Counted from the stretch's first letter, positions 8,478-16,859 are shown. The stretch is 64,000 bases of DNA from an uncultured Oscillospiraceae bacterium (GCA_900547445.1 URGJ01000003.1:42816-106815); one strand, 5' to 3'. Numbers and translations: made by a program. Notes: generated by a model from the letters alone, not told the origin.

Positions 8478-8506
8478 ATTATAATTCTATTATACATAAA
8501 TGTCAA
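8478..8506 (-). promoter_or_regulatory. sigma-A promoter of glnA
   Basis: Perfect consensus: TTGACA (complement of 8501-8506), 17-base spacer, TATAAT (complement of 8478-8483). Transcription would begin near 8471, about 20 bases before the ANTAR-type hairpin. Confidence 0.85.
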
Positions 8507-8668
8507 GGGCTCTCTGCATTTTTTTACCGAAAAATTCCTTTTTACCGCCTGTTCTCTCCTCATACGCTCTCGATATATTAATTTTATAAACTAAAAGCGT
8601 ATTTTTGCTTTATAATTTTATGTCAAATCGTGAAATTAGAAAATATAGTTAAATATTTCACATTTTTC

Positions 8669-8697
8669 TTGACAAATAGATTTTTTGGACGTATAAT
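8669..8697 (+). promoter_or_regulatory. sigma-A promoter of glnN
   Basis: TTGACA at 8669-8674, 17-base spacer, TATAAT at 8692-8697: both boxes are perfect. It fires away from the glnA promoter, giving a divergent control region. A leader of about 170 bases follows. Confidence 0.85.
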
Positions 8698-8707
8698 GGC
8701 ATCAATG

Positions 8708-8759
8708 AAACGGCAATGACGTCGGTAGTAAGCACTACTATTGTCTGCCGTTTCTTTTT
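8708..8759 (+). terminator. first attenuator in glnN leader
   Basis: AAACGGCA (8708-8715) pairs with TGCCGTTT (8746-8753), with an inner GTAGT/ACTAC stem, followed by TTTCTTTTT. It sits about 10 bases after the expected transcription start and 120 bases before glnN. Confidence 0.75.
8711..8724 (+). promoter_or_regulatory. ANTAR-type hexaloop hairpin 1, glnN leader
   Basis: CGGC-[AATGAC]-GTCG: a 4-bp stem with one wobble pair and a hexaloop with A1 and G4, identical in loop sequence to the glnA leader hairpin. It overlaps the 5' strand of the first attenuator, so binding would block termination. Confidence 0.6.
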
Positions 8760-8783
8760 GTTAAAAACTAAATTTCGGATATT

Positions 8784-8848
8784 AAAAGCGGCAACGGCGT
8801 CGCAGTTGAGGATATTTATCTCATTGACGCCTCTGCCGCTTTTATTTT
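8784..8848 (+). terminator. second attenuator in glnN leader
   Basis: AAAAGCGGCA (8784-8793) pairs with TGCCGCTTTT (8834-8843). Inside, GGCGTC pairs with GACGCC and TTGAG with CTCA. A run TTTTATTTT follows. It is the second intrinsic terminator in series before glnN. Confidence 0.78.
8788..8803 (+). promoter_or_regulatory. ANTAR-type hexaloop hairpin 2, glnN leader
   Basis: GCGGC-[AACGGC]-GTCGC: a 5-bp stem with one wobble pair and a hexaloop with A1 and G4. It overlaps the 5' strand of the second attenuator. Loop consensus across the three hairpins here is AAYGRC. Confidence 0.6.
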
Positions 8849-8876
8849 GTCCGAAAGAAAAAAGAGAGGTTAAATT

Positions 8877-10967
8877 ATGAGCAGCATAAGCGAAATTTTC
8901 GGCAGCAACGTCTTTAATGACAGCGTTATGCAGCAGAGGCTTCCGAAAGAAACCTACAAGGCACTCCAGCGTACTATTAAGGACGGCCGTTCACTCGACC
9001 CGAATGTAGCCACTGTTGTCGCCAACGCAATGAAGGACTGGGCGATTGAAAAAGGAGCCACCCATTACACCCATTGGTTTCAGCCGCTCTCCGGGCTTTC
9101 CGCCGAAAAGCACGACAGCTTCGTAACGCCTGTCAGCGACGGAAAAATTATTATGGAGTTTTCGGGCAAGGAGTTAATTCAGGGCGAGCCTGATGCGTCT
9201 TCTTTCCCCTCGGGCGGACTTCGCGCTACCTTTGAGGCAAGGGGCTACACCGCGTGGGATCCCACCTCCTACGCCTTTATTAAGGACGGTGTTCTCTGTA
9301 TTCCTACAGCGTTCTGCTCCTACGGCGGCGAGGCGCTTGACAAAAAGACTCCGCTTCTTCGCAGTATGCAGGCGATTAACAAGCAGGCTCTGCGCGTTTT
9401 AAGACTTTTCGGCAATACAGACGCCAAGTCGGTTAAAACTACGGTAGGTCCCGAGCAGGAATACTTCCTTATCGATGAGGAGGTTTACAACAAGAGAAAG
9501 GACCTTATTTATACAGGCCGCACACTTTTCGGTGCAAAGCCGCCTAAAGGTCAGGAGCTTGAAGACCATTATTTCGGAATTATCAAGCCGCGCGTTCAGG
9601 CATTTATGAACGACCTTAACGAGGAGCTTTGGAAGTTAGGTATTCTCGCTAAGACCGAGCATAACGAGGTTGCTCCCGCACAGCACGAATCAGCCCCCGT
9701 TTTCACCACCACAAACATTGCGGCAGACCACAACCAGCTTACAATGGAGATTATGCAGAAGGTCGCTAAAAAGCATCATATGGTATGCCTCTTACACGAA
9801 AAGCCGTTCGCGGGCGTAAACGGAAGCGGTAAGCACAACAACTGGTCGCTTACCACCGACACCGGCGTTAATCTTTTGAACCCGGGCGACACACCGTATG
9901 AAAACGCGCAGTTCTTACTTTTCCTCTGCGCGGTAATTAAGGCGGTTGACGAATATCAGGATATGCTCCGCGTTTCGGTTGCCTCCGCGGGCAACGACCA
10001 CCGACTCGGCGCTAACGAAGCGCCCCCTGCGGTTGTTTCAATGTTCTTAGGCACAGAGCTTACCGAGGTTTTACAGGCAATAGAAAAGGATCAGCCCTAC
10101 GGCGGCAAGGAAAAAGAAATTTTAAAGATAGGCGTACATACTCTGCCTAAGTTCCCGAAGGACGCGACCGACCGTAACAGAACCTCCCCGTTCGCCTTTA
10201 CCGGCAATAAGTTTGAGTTCAGAATGTTGGGCTCTTTCTCCTCTGTTTCCTGCACAAACGTAGTACTTAACACCGCGGTTGCCGAGGAATTGAAGCAGTT
10301 TGCGGATACCCTCGAATCGGCGGGCGACTTTGAGGAATCCTTACACGAGCTTATCAAGAAGACAATTACCGAGCATAAGCGCATTATCTTCAACGGAAAC
10401 GGTTATGACGACGCGTGGATTGCCGAAGCGGAAAAGAGAGGACTTCTTAACCTCCGCTCAACCCCCGAGTGCCTGCCCTATTCGGTTCATGAAAAGAACC
10501 TGAAGCTCTTCACCTCGCACAAGGTTTATTCCGAAACCGAAATGCGCGCAAGGTACGAGATTCTTTCGGAGAATTACTGCAAGACCATTAACATCGAAGC
10601 TCTTACAATGATAGATATGGCTAAAAAGGATATTCTTCCCGCGGTAAGCAAGTATTCGCATGAGCTATCAGATACAATTATTGCGAAAGCCGCCTGCGGC
10701 GATGTTGACAGCACCTATGAAAAGGAGTTGCTCGCTAAGATAAGCAAGCTTAACGCCACAGCCTACAAAAAGGTTCAGAAGCTTGAGGAGGCTACCCTTA
10801 AGGCTAAGGAAATCGACGATACCACAGAGCTTTCAATGTTCTATAAGGACAGCGTGTTCGCCGCTATGAGCGAGCTTAGAATTACGGTTGACGAGCTTGA
10901 AACTATGGTTCCGGCTACAAGCTGGCCCTATCCGTCCTACGGAGATATGCTCTTCAGCGTAAAATAA
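8877..10967 (+). CDS. glnN: glutamine synthetase type III
   Basis: GS III of 696 residues, the usual length, forming large dodecamers of a type distinct from GS I. Family motifs: FSGKELIQGEPDASSFPSGG near residue 100, KTTVGPEQEYFLID near 185, NEVAPAQHE near 260, GVNGSGKHNNW near 314, and the C-terminal helical extension. AGAGG lies 7 bases before the ATG. The cell thus has two GS enzymes encoded head to head. Its leader has two tandem attenuators with ANTAR-type hairpins. Next comes the Amt-PII fusion 66 bases downstream. Confidence 0.97.
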   Translation: MSSISEIFGSNVFNDSVMQQRLPKETYKALQRTIKDGRSLDPNVATVVANAMKDWAIEKGATHYTHWFQPLSGLSAEKHDSFVTPVSDGKIIMEFSGKELIQGEPDASSFPSGGLRATFEARGYTAWDPTSYAFIKDGVLCIPTAFCSYGGEALDKKTPLLRSMQAINKQALRVLRLFGNTDAKSVKTTVGPEQEYFLIDEEVYNKRKDLIYTGRTLFGAKPPKGQELEDHYFGIIKPRVQAFMNDLNEELWKLGILAKTEHNEVAPAQHESAPVFTTTNIAADHNQLTMEIMQKVAKKHHMVCLLHEKPFAGVNGSGKHNNWSLTTDTGVNLLNPGDTPYENAQFLLFLCAVIKAVDEYQDMLRVSVASAGNDHRLGANEAPPAVVSMFLGTELTEVLQAIEKDQPYGGKEKEILKIGVHTLPKFPKDATDRNRTSPFAFTGNKFEFRMLGSFSSVSCTNVVLNTAVAEELKQFADTLESAGDFEESLHELIKKTITEHKRIIFNGNGYDDAWIAEAEKRGLLNLRSTPECLPYSVHEKNLKLFTSHKVYSETEMRARYEILSENYCKTINIEALTMIDMAKKDILPAVSKYSHELSDTIIAKAACGDVDSTYEKELLAKISKLNATAYKKVQKLEEATLKAKEIDDTTELSMFYKDSVFAAMSELRITVDELETMVPATSWPYPSYGDMLFSVK

Positions 10968-10980
10968 TTTCAGGTCACAA

Positions 10981-11002
10981 GCCGCCGTGTAAAAACGGCG
11001 GC
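10981..11002. repeat. GC-rich hairpin between glnN and amtB
   Basis: GCCGCCGT pairs with ACGGCGGC around a short loop. The nearest T-run (11012-11018) is about ten bases away, so this is a weak or partial terminator, or a stem that sets mRNA stability between glnN and the Amt gene. Confidence 0.5.
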
Positions 11003-11033
11003 AGGCAAAATATTTTTTAAAGGGATGATTTTT

Positions 11034-12800
11034 ATGGATTCGAAAATCTTAGAAGCCATCTCCGGAGAAGTATTCGGGGTTTGGTTTTTGATCGGTGCGG
11101 CGCTGGTGTTCTGGATGCAGGCAGGCTTCGCAATGGTAGAAGCAGGCTTTACAAGAGCCAAGAACACAGGCAACATTATTATGAAGAACCTTATGGACTT
11201 CTGTATCGGTACAGTAGTATTTATACTTATCGGCTTCAGTCTCCTCTTAGGCGAAGATGTTGTAGGACTTATCGGTAAACCCGGATTTGACATCTTCACA
11301 GCTTATTCGGACTTTGATTTTTCAAACTTCGTATTTAACCTTGTTTTCTGTGCCACAACCGCCACGATAGTTTCGGGCGCTATGGCAGAAAGAACCAAAT
11401 TCCTTTCCTACTGCATTTATTCAGGCGTTATCTCGGCTCTTATCTACCCGATTGAGGCTCACTGGATTTGGGGCGGCGGCTGGCTTTCACAATTAGGCTT
11501 CCACGATTTCGCCGGCTCCTGCGCTATACATATGGTAGGCGGTATCTCAGCTCTTATCGGCGCAAAGCTTTTAGGACCGCGTATTGGTAAGTTTAAAAAG
11601 GACGAAAAGGGCAAGGTTGTAAAGGTTAACGCCTTCCCCGGTCACAGCATTGCTTTAGGCGCATTAGGCGTATTCATTCTCTGGCTCGGCTGGTACGGCT
11701 TCAACGGTGCGGCTTGTAAATCTATCCCGCAGTTGGGCTCTGTATTCCTTACCACAACCGTTGCTCCCGCCGTTGCAACCGTTGTATGTATGATATTCAC
11801 CTGGATTAAATACGGCAAGCCCGATGTTTCAATGTGTCTTAACGCTTCTCTTGCAGGTCTTGTAGCGATTACCGCTCCCTGCGACGTTACCGACGCTTTG
11901 GGTGCCGCTATAATCGGTGCTGTTGCGGGCGTATTAGTAGTATTCGGCGTATGGCTTCTTGATCACAAGCTCCACATCGACGACCCCGTAGGCGCGGTTG
12001 CAGTTCACTGTATGAACGGTATCTGGGGTACAATTGCCGTCGGTCTCTTTGCTACCGACACCGCCCCCGGTTATTCGATAGCCAACGCTTCGGGCGAAAC
12101 CATCAAAGGTCTCTTCTACGGCGGCGGCTTTGAGCTTTTAGGATTACAGATTACAGGCTTTGCGGCTGTTGCACTCTGGACTGCGGTTACAATCACAATT
12201 ACATTCTTAATCATCAAGGCTATCGTCGGACTTCGCGTCAGCCGTGAAGAGGAAATCGAGGGTCTTGACGCTACCGAGCACGGTCTTCCGAGCGCTTACG
12301 CAGGCTTTGCAATGCTCCCCGAGTATATAGATGAGGACAGCGAGCCCGTTGCAGTTACAGGCGACGTACCGGTTGCCGAGGCTGTTGAGGTTAAAGAGAT
12401 GCCCAAGGTTGCGGCAGACGTTAAGCCCGCAAGCGGCGAGAAGATTACCAAGGTTGAGGTTGTTTGCAAGGAAGCTAAGCTTGAGGCTCTCAAAAACGCA
12501 ATGGTCGGCATAGGAATTACGGGTATGACCGTAACCCACGTTTTAGGCTGCGGCGTACAGAAGGGCAAGCCCGAGTATTACCGTGGTGTTGAGGTTGAAA
12601 CCTCCCTCTTACCCAAGATTCAGGTTGACATCGTTGTATGCAAGGTGCCTGTAGCCCAGGTTGTTGAGACAGCTAAAAAGGTTCTTTACACAGGACATAT
12701 CGGCGACGGTAAGATATTCGTTTACGATGTTGAAAATGTTGTAAAGGTTCGTACAGGCGAAGAGGGATACGACGCTCTTCAGGATGTTGAACAGTTCTGA
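11034..12800 (+). CDS. amtB: ammonium channel AmtB fused to PII (GlnK) domain
   Basis: One 588-residue protein that joins an ammonium channel to its own gate. Residues 10-405 are the Amt domain with about eleven membrane helices (FWMQAGFAMVEAGFTRAKN, HMVGGISALIGA, HCMNGIWGT). After a linker of about 60 residues rich in Val, Glu and Pro, residues 470-588 form a complete PII domain: T-loop with the modifiable Tyr position (KPEYYRGVEV), LLPKIQVDIVV, and the ATP-site segment TGHIGDGKIFVYDVENV...RTGEE. In separate systems GlnK plugs AmtB when nitrogen is plentiful; here the two are covalently tethered. I prefer the ATG at 11034 (AAAGGG 9 bases upstream) over 11025, which touches the ribosome site. 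Confidence 0.95.
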   Translation: MDSKILEAISGEVFGVWFLIGAALVFWMQAGFAMVEAGFTRAKNTGNIIMKNLMDFCIGTVVFILIGFSLLLGEDVVGLIGKPGFDIFTAYSDFDFSNFVFNLVFCATTATIVSGAMAERTKFLSYCIYSGVISALIYPIEAHWIWGGGWLSQLGFHDFAGSCAIHMVGGISALIGAKLLGPRIGKFKKDEKGKVVKVNAFPGHSIALGALGVFILWLGWYGFNGAACKSIPQLGSVFLTTTVAPAVATVVCMIFTWIKYGKPDVSMCLNASLAGLVAITAPCDVTDALGAAIIGAVAGVLVVFGVWLLDHKLHIDDPVGAVAVHCMNGIWGTIAVGLFATDTAPGYSIANASGETIKGLFYGGGFELLGLQITGFAAVALWTAVTITITFLIIKAIVGLRVSREEEIEGLDATEHGLPSAYAGFAMLPEYIDEDSEPVAVTGDVPVAEAVEVKEMPKVAADVKPASGEKITKVEVVCKEAKLEALKNAMVGIGITGMTVTHVLGCGVQKGKPEYYRGVEVETSLLPKIQVDIVVCKVPVAQVVETAKKVLYTGHIGDGKIFVYDVENVVKVRTGEEGYDALQDVEQF

Positions 12801-12830
12801 TACATTGCTTTAACCTCCCTATTATATATT

Positions 12831-12866
12831 GCAAAAGCTTCCCATAAAAGGGAAGCCTTTGCGCGT
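12831..12866 (+). terminator. hairpin terminator after amtB
   Basis: GCAAAaGCTTCCC pairs with GGGAAGCcTTTGC, followed by GCGCGTTTTAT. It lies between the Amt-PII gene and asnB, so asnB may be partly separated from upstream transcription. Confidence 0.65.
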
Positions 12867-12901
12867 TTTATAAAATAATTAATTGAAATGAGGAAACTTT
12901 T

Positions 12902-14482
12902 ATGTGTTCTATTATGGGCTATATCGGGAGCAGACTAACCGATGACGAATTTAAGCCGGGCTTTGAGAGGACCGTTTCGCGCGGACCTGATATGTCAAAG
13001 GTCGTAAAGCTTAATAACGGTCTGCTCGGATTTCACCGTCTTGCGATAATGGGGCTTACCGACAAGGGTATGCAGCCGTTTACTTATAAGAATAATATGC
13101 TCGTCTGCAACGGTGAAATCTACGGATTCAGACCCATAAAGGACGAGCTGATAAAAAAAGGCTATACCTTTGAGAGCGATTCCGACTGCGAAATTCTGCT
13201 TCCGCTTTATGAACAGTACGGAATCGGTATGTTTAATATGCTGGACGCGGAGTTTGCAATGATTATATATGACGGCGACTCTAAGGATTTTATTGCCGCG
13301 CGCGACCCGATAGGCATACGCCCGCTTTACTACGGCTTTGACGAGGAAGGCGGCATACTCTTCGCCTCCGAGCCTAAGAACCTTGTGGGACTTGCCGACA
13401 AAATTATGCCCTTCCCGCCCGGACACTACTATAAGGACGGCAGATTCTACTGCTACAACGATATTGCCGCGGTGAACAAGGTTTGTTACGACGATTTGGA
13501 AACCGTATGCAAAAACATTCATGATAAGCTGGTAGTGGGCGTTGAAAAACGGCTTGACGCCGACACTCCCGTTGGCTTTTTACTAAGCGGCGGTCTTGAC
13601 TCCTCCCTTGTCTGCGCTATCTCCGCAAAGCTTTTAAAAAAGCCTATTAAGACCTTTGCTATCGGTATGAGCACCGACGCTATAGACCTTAAATACGCAA
13701 AGCAGGTTGCCGACTATATCGGCTCCGACCACCGCGAAATCATAATCACCAAGGACGATGTATTAGCGGCTCTGCCCGATGTAATAACATTGCTCGGCAC
13801 TTATGACATTACCACGATAAGGGCAAGCATAGGAATGTACCTTATCTGCAAAGCAATCCACGAAACCACCGATGTAAGGGTGCTTTTGACGGGCGAAATT
13901 TCCGACGAGCTGTTCGGCTATAAATACACCGATTTTGCCCCGAACGCCGAGGAATTTCAGAAGGAGTCCCAAAAGCGTGTGCGCGAGCTTCATATGTACG
14001 ATGTTTTGCGCGCCGACCGCTGTATTTCGGTAAACTCGCTTGAAGCGCGGGTGCCCTTCGGCGACCTTGACTTTGTAAAATACGTTATGAGCGTCGACCC
14101 CGAAATGAAGCTCAACAAATATAACAAGGGAAAATATCTCTTGCGCCACGCCTTTGAGGGAGACTATCTCCCCTACGATATACTTATGCGTGAAAAGGCG
14201 GCTTTCTCGGACGCGGTAGGTCACTCTATGGTCGATTACCTAAAGGAGTACGCCGAAGCGCAGTACACCGACAGTGAATTTGCCGAGAAATGCGAAAAAT
14301 ACGATTTTGCAAGACCCTTTACAAAGGAATCGCTCTTGTACCGCGAGATTTTTGAATCAAAGTACCCGGGTCAGGCCAAAATGGTAAAGGACTTCTGGAT
14401 GCCCAACAAGGATTGGGAGGGTTGTAACGTAAACGACCCCTCCGCCCGTGTGCTTTCCAACTACGGCGACAGCGGAAAATAA
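12902..14482 (+). CDS. asnB: asparagine synthase (glutamine-hydrolysing)
   Basis: Makes asparagine from aspartate, ATP and glutamine. 526 residues. Cys2 (MCSIMGYIG) is the Ntn glutaminase nucleophile, and RLAIMGLTDKGMQPF and CNGEIYGF are the class II amidotransferase motifs. The synthetase half begins near residue 215 with the PP-loop GFLLSGGLDSSL, followed by GEISDELFGYKY. GAGG lies about 9 bases before the ATG. As the last gene of the rightward nitrogen set, it draws on the glutamine pool made by the two GS enzymes. Confidence 0.96.
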   Translation: MCSIMGYIGSRLTDDEFKPGFERTVSRGPDMSKVVKLNNGLLGFHRLAIMGLTDKGMQPFTYKNNMLVCNGEIYGFRPIKDELIKKGYTFESDSDCEILLPLYEQYGIGMFNMLDAEFAMIIYDGDSKDFIAARDPIGIRPLYYGFDEEGGILFASEPKNLVGLADKIMPFPPGHYYKDGRFYCYNDIAAVNKVCYDDLETVCKNIHDKLVVGVEKRLDADTPVGFLLSGGLDSSLVCAISAKLLKKPIKTFAIGMSTDAIDLKYAKQVADYIGSDHREIIITKDDVLAALPDVITLLGTYDITTIRASIGMYLICKAIHETTDVRVLLTGEISDELFGYKYTDFAPNAEEFQKESQKRVRELHMYDVLRADRCISVNSLEARVPFGDLDFVKYVMSVDPEMKLNKYNKGKYLLRHAFEGDYLPYDILMREKAAFSDAVGHSMVDYLKEYAEAQYTDSEFAEKCEKYDFARPFTKESLLYREIFESKYPGQAKMVKDFWMPNKDWEGCNVNDPSARVLSNYGDSGK

Positions 14483-14506
14483 TACGTTAAATTAGCGTTA
14501 TAATTA

Positions 14507-14893
14507 TCATTCACCGCACTGTATAGCAAAGGCAAGACAAGGGACGGTTCTAAAGCAATGATAAATTTTTTTATGTTCTTTTGTACGATACATCGTATAA
14601 AAGCACCATTTTGATTTAATGGGGTTTGCACTGTGTTTTGATGATAGAGCGTAATCACACTGTCCCATACTGCTTCCTCTAAAAGATTTGTAAGACAGAA
14701 AATAGCACATTTGTTTTGGTATTGATTCTTTGAAATAGAAACAATGTGAGTGATTAATTTTTTCTAATCGATATCCCTTTTGTTCCATACTTTCTAGGTA
14801 GTTTTCAACATCCTCAATTCTCCATAATGGAAAAAAACAAATTTCTTCATTGTACTCACCTAAACAGTCGTTTGAAAAAAGACTTGACGGATG
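14507..14893 (-). pseudogene. remnant resembling DUF2812 protein
   Basis: An open frame without an acceptable start runs from 14893. Its middle reads IEDVENYLESMEQKGY followed by a Phe/Tyr-rich strand, a pattern I associate with the DUF2812 family of small membrane proteins. The only ATG (14788) lies inside the conserved part. The C-terminal third looks out of frame or decayed, and the membrane helices expected after the domain are absent. I treat it as a gene fragment next to the IS200 copy. Identification is tentative. Confidence 0.35.
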
Positions 14894-14925
14894 TTAAAAA
14901 TCCTCCTGAAGTTGTGCCTAATCAA

Positions 14926-15600
14926 AACCACCGGTTCAACCGGTGGTTTGCTCCACCCCTATAAGGGGTGATTACTGGCTTGACCCCTAAAAGGGGTTTC
15001 GAAAGTTTAGCACCGCATTACATTCTCCGGCAGCCGCTCACGTGCGGCTGTCTTTTTTTGCCTACTTTCTCTTGTCACCCGTAAACGGGTCGGTAAATTC
15101 TTTTATGCTAATTTGGTCTGCTGCATAATCTTCTTCTAACTGATTCCTTATGTATTCCGCTATTACTTTTTTATTTCGACCGACCGTATCTACATAATAT
15201 CCTCGACACCAAAAACTTCTTGAGCCGTATTTGTACTTTAAATTCGCATGTCGGTCGAAAATCATCAATGTACTTTTTCCCTTGAGATATCCCATGAATT
15301 GTGCTATACTTATGTGCGGTGGGATGCTCACCAGCATATGTATATGGTCGGGGCATGCTTCTGCTTCTATTATTCTCACATCTTTTTGCTCACATAATTT
15401 TCGAAGTATTTGCCCAATATCTTTTTTCAGTTTTCCATATATTTCTTTTCTTCTAAACTTTGGTGCAAAAACTATATGGTACTGACACCTATACTTGCTG
15501 TGGGCTGAACTTCATATCTCTTTATTTTCTTTCATTTGAAAAACCTCCTGTATTCTAGTAATGCGGTCGCCAAACCACTACTATTATACTGGAGGTTCTT
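14926..15600 (-). mobile_element. IS200/IS605-type element with defective tnpA
   Basis: The tnpA frame (15062-15535) is flanked by end structures: a near-perfect palindrome ACCACCGGTT/AACCGGTGGT at 14926-14949 on one side, and the region around 15540-15600 on the other. Between palindrome and gene are a CCCC-TATAAGGGG-type hairpin and GCAGCCGC/GCGGCTG with a T-run (about 15036-15059). IS200-type elements have subterminal hairpins rather than inverted repeats. Exact ends cannot be fixed by eye. Confidence 0.65.
15062..15535 (-). pseudogene. tnpA: IS200/IS605 transposase TnpA, early stop
   Basis: The Y1 single-strand transposase reads from ATG at 15535 but meets TGA at codon 8 (15512-15514). 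After that the frame is open to the end and highly typical: KYRCQYHIVFAPKFRRKE, the HUH motif CPDHIHMLV, and the catalytic Tyr helix AEYIRNQLEED. Total about 157 codons, the usual length is about 140-155. GTG at 15379 could only give a C-terminal part lacking the first strands. So the copy is either dead or has a single recent nonsense change. Confidence 0.8.
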
Positions 15601-15671
15601 CTCTTTTTAAAGTCTTTAGGCTTGGCATTCACCTCGCCATTTTTCTTGTAGCTCCTCTCGTTTTTCTATCC

Positions 15672-15717
15672 CTCGGTAGAACCGAGGATTTTTTTCCACG
15701 TCTAAAGACACCAATAA
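15672..15717 (-). repeat. hairpin-bearing repeat, copy 1 (IS200-associated)
   Basis: Read on the minus strand it gives GGTGTCTTTAGACGTGG, an A-run, then the hairpin CCTCGGTTCTACCGAGG. The same string occurs at 29940-29986 on the plus strand with a few changes. It sits just outside the IS200 tnpA start, so it is probably part of the element's left flank or an associated small repeat. Confidence 0.6.
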
Positions 15718-15719
15718 GT

Positions 15720-15749
15720 AAGCCCCAAAGACATATGCCTTTGGGGCTT
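15720..15749. terminator. hairpin after tRNA-Leu
   Basis: GCCCCAAAG (about 15722-15730) pairs with CTTTGGGGC immediately 3' of the tRNA on the minus strand. T-richness beyond it is modest (TTACTTA), so termination may be partial. Confidence 0.5.
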
Positions 15750-15836
15750 TGGTGCACCTGACAGGAATCGAACCTGCACTTTCTTTCAAAAATATGGACC
15801 TGAACCATACGCGTCTGCCAGTTCCGCCACAGGTGC
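15750..15836 (-). tRNA. tRNA-Leu (anticodon CAG), CCA encoded
   Basis: On the minus strand the acceptor GCACCTG pairs with CAGGTGC, followed by discriminator A and an encoded CCA. The D-arm contains GGCGGAACTGGCAGAC. The anticodon stem TATGG/CCATA holds the loop TTCAGGT, so the anticodon is CAG. There is a long class II variable arm, and the T-arm is GCAGGTTCGATTCCTGT. All features fit an intact tRNA-Leu. It reads codon CTG. Confidence 0.95.
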
Positions 15837-15979
15837 ATGATTTAGTTTTTGACCTCTAAATTTTACACGGCGAGGACTGCCGAGGCGGAGCTTACTTTCA
15901 AATAAATTTTACTTTCAGCTTTAACCGCTACAAGTAATAATTATACATATTTCTTATTAAATGTCAATGCCTTAAATCC

Positions 15980-16189
15980 TTAATTTATTAAAAATCTTTT
16001 TATTTTTACTCGTTTTTTAAAAGAGTTTTTCCTGCCGAGCTGTGTAAATTTGCCTGTTGATTTTGCGACAGTTTCAGGTTCTGACATATATGAACTCTCA
16101 ATAAGCTGCTTTTTCTCCTCTTGTGAAGATTCATTATTAACGGACGCTTCATATATTGCATGTGTTGCCGCGATATCCTCTAAAATCAT
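15980..16189 (-). CDS. short open frame, uncertain
   Basis: A 69-codon frame rich in Glu/Ser then Lys/Arg (C-terminal basic tail). The ribosome site is weak and the frame is closed just before the ATG. I recognise no family. Lying between a tRNA and an IS fragment, it could be a remnant of a larger gene rather than a true gene. Confidence 0.2.
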   Translation of the reverse strand: MILEDIAATHAIYEASVNNESSQEEKKQLIESSYMSEPETVAKSTGKFTQLGRKNSFKKRVKIKRFLIN

Positions 16190-16295
16190 TTTTTCTATAT
16201 TGTAAATTCATCTTTCGCATATCAAAAGGGGCTGTAAAAAAACAGTCTGAAAAATCCGAGATTCACCGAATGTTGTGAGTCTCGGATGCTTTTTT

Positions 16296-16568
16296 AGTAT
16301 ACCACCAAAATATAGCGTATCGCAGATAATGGTATACCTGAAAGGAAAGATTTCGCTAATGATTTTCGACAGACACGCAAATTTAAAGTACAAATACGGA
16401 AATAGACATTTCTGGGCAAGAGGCTATTATGTAGATACGGTAGGACGAAATAAAAAGCAAATACAAGAGTACATAAAGCATCAGTTAGAAGAAGATCAAA
16501 TAGCAGACCAAATGAGCCTAAAAGAATACATCGACCCGTTTACGGATAGCGAGAACAAGAAGGCATAA
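16296..16568 (+). pseudogene. tnpA: IS200 transposase C-terminal fragment
   Basis: Homology begins abruptly at IPPKYSVSQIMVYLKGK and runs through FDRHANLKYKYG and the Tyr helix QEYIKHQLEEDQ to the end. The N-terminal half with the HIH motif is absent. Sequence before 16296 is unrelated and includes a CCGAGA/TCTCGG hairpin. It is a sister of the copy at 15062 (about two thirds of residues identical by eye) and lies on the opposite strand. Confidence 0.75.
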
Positions 16569-16695
16569 ATAAAACCCCTTGAGGGGTAGCCGGAAAAAGA
16601 AATGCAGTCGGCAAACCTTTTCGGCGCCCCTTTAGGGGTTTCGTCTGTAATATGCCCTTCTAGGGCGACTCAAGCCTCCGGCTTAGCCGGAGGTC
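16296..16695 (+). mobile_element. 5'-truncated IS200-type element remnant
   Basis: Contains the C-terminal half of an IS200 transposase (about 16296-16568) and the downstream element end: CCCC/GGGG hairpins and the palindrome CCTCCGGC/GCCGGAGG at 16675-16693, which parallels the palindrome of the copy at 14926. The HUH half of the transposase is missing, so the element has lost its left portion. Confidence 0.65.
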
Positions 16696-16859
16696 CTGAC
16701 TTAGAGAAGCTGTCACGTAAGTTTCAATTTCTCCTTTAATCTTCTTATATTTTATGAAACGGTTTGAATAATATTATTGCGGCAGATAAAAAACAATACC
16801 ACGCAACAAGCAACTTATTCCCGCCCTCTTTTGAAGTACGGGGTTTTTTGCAGATAAAT

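Noticed and set aside
12207..12568. Open frames on the minus strand inside the Amt-PII gene
   Set aside because: They mirror the codon pattern of the real gene, lack ribosome sites and show no family motifs.
16208..16393. Minus-strand frame opposite the IS200 fragment
   Set aside because: Antisense shadow of the transposase remnant.
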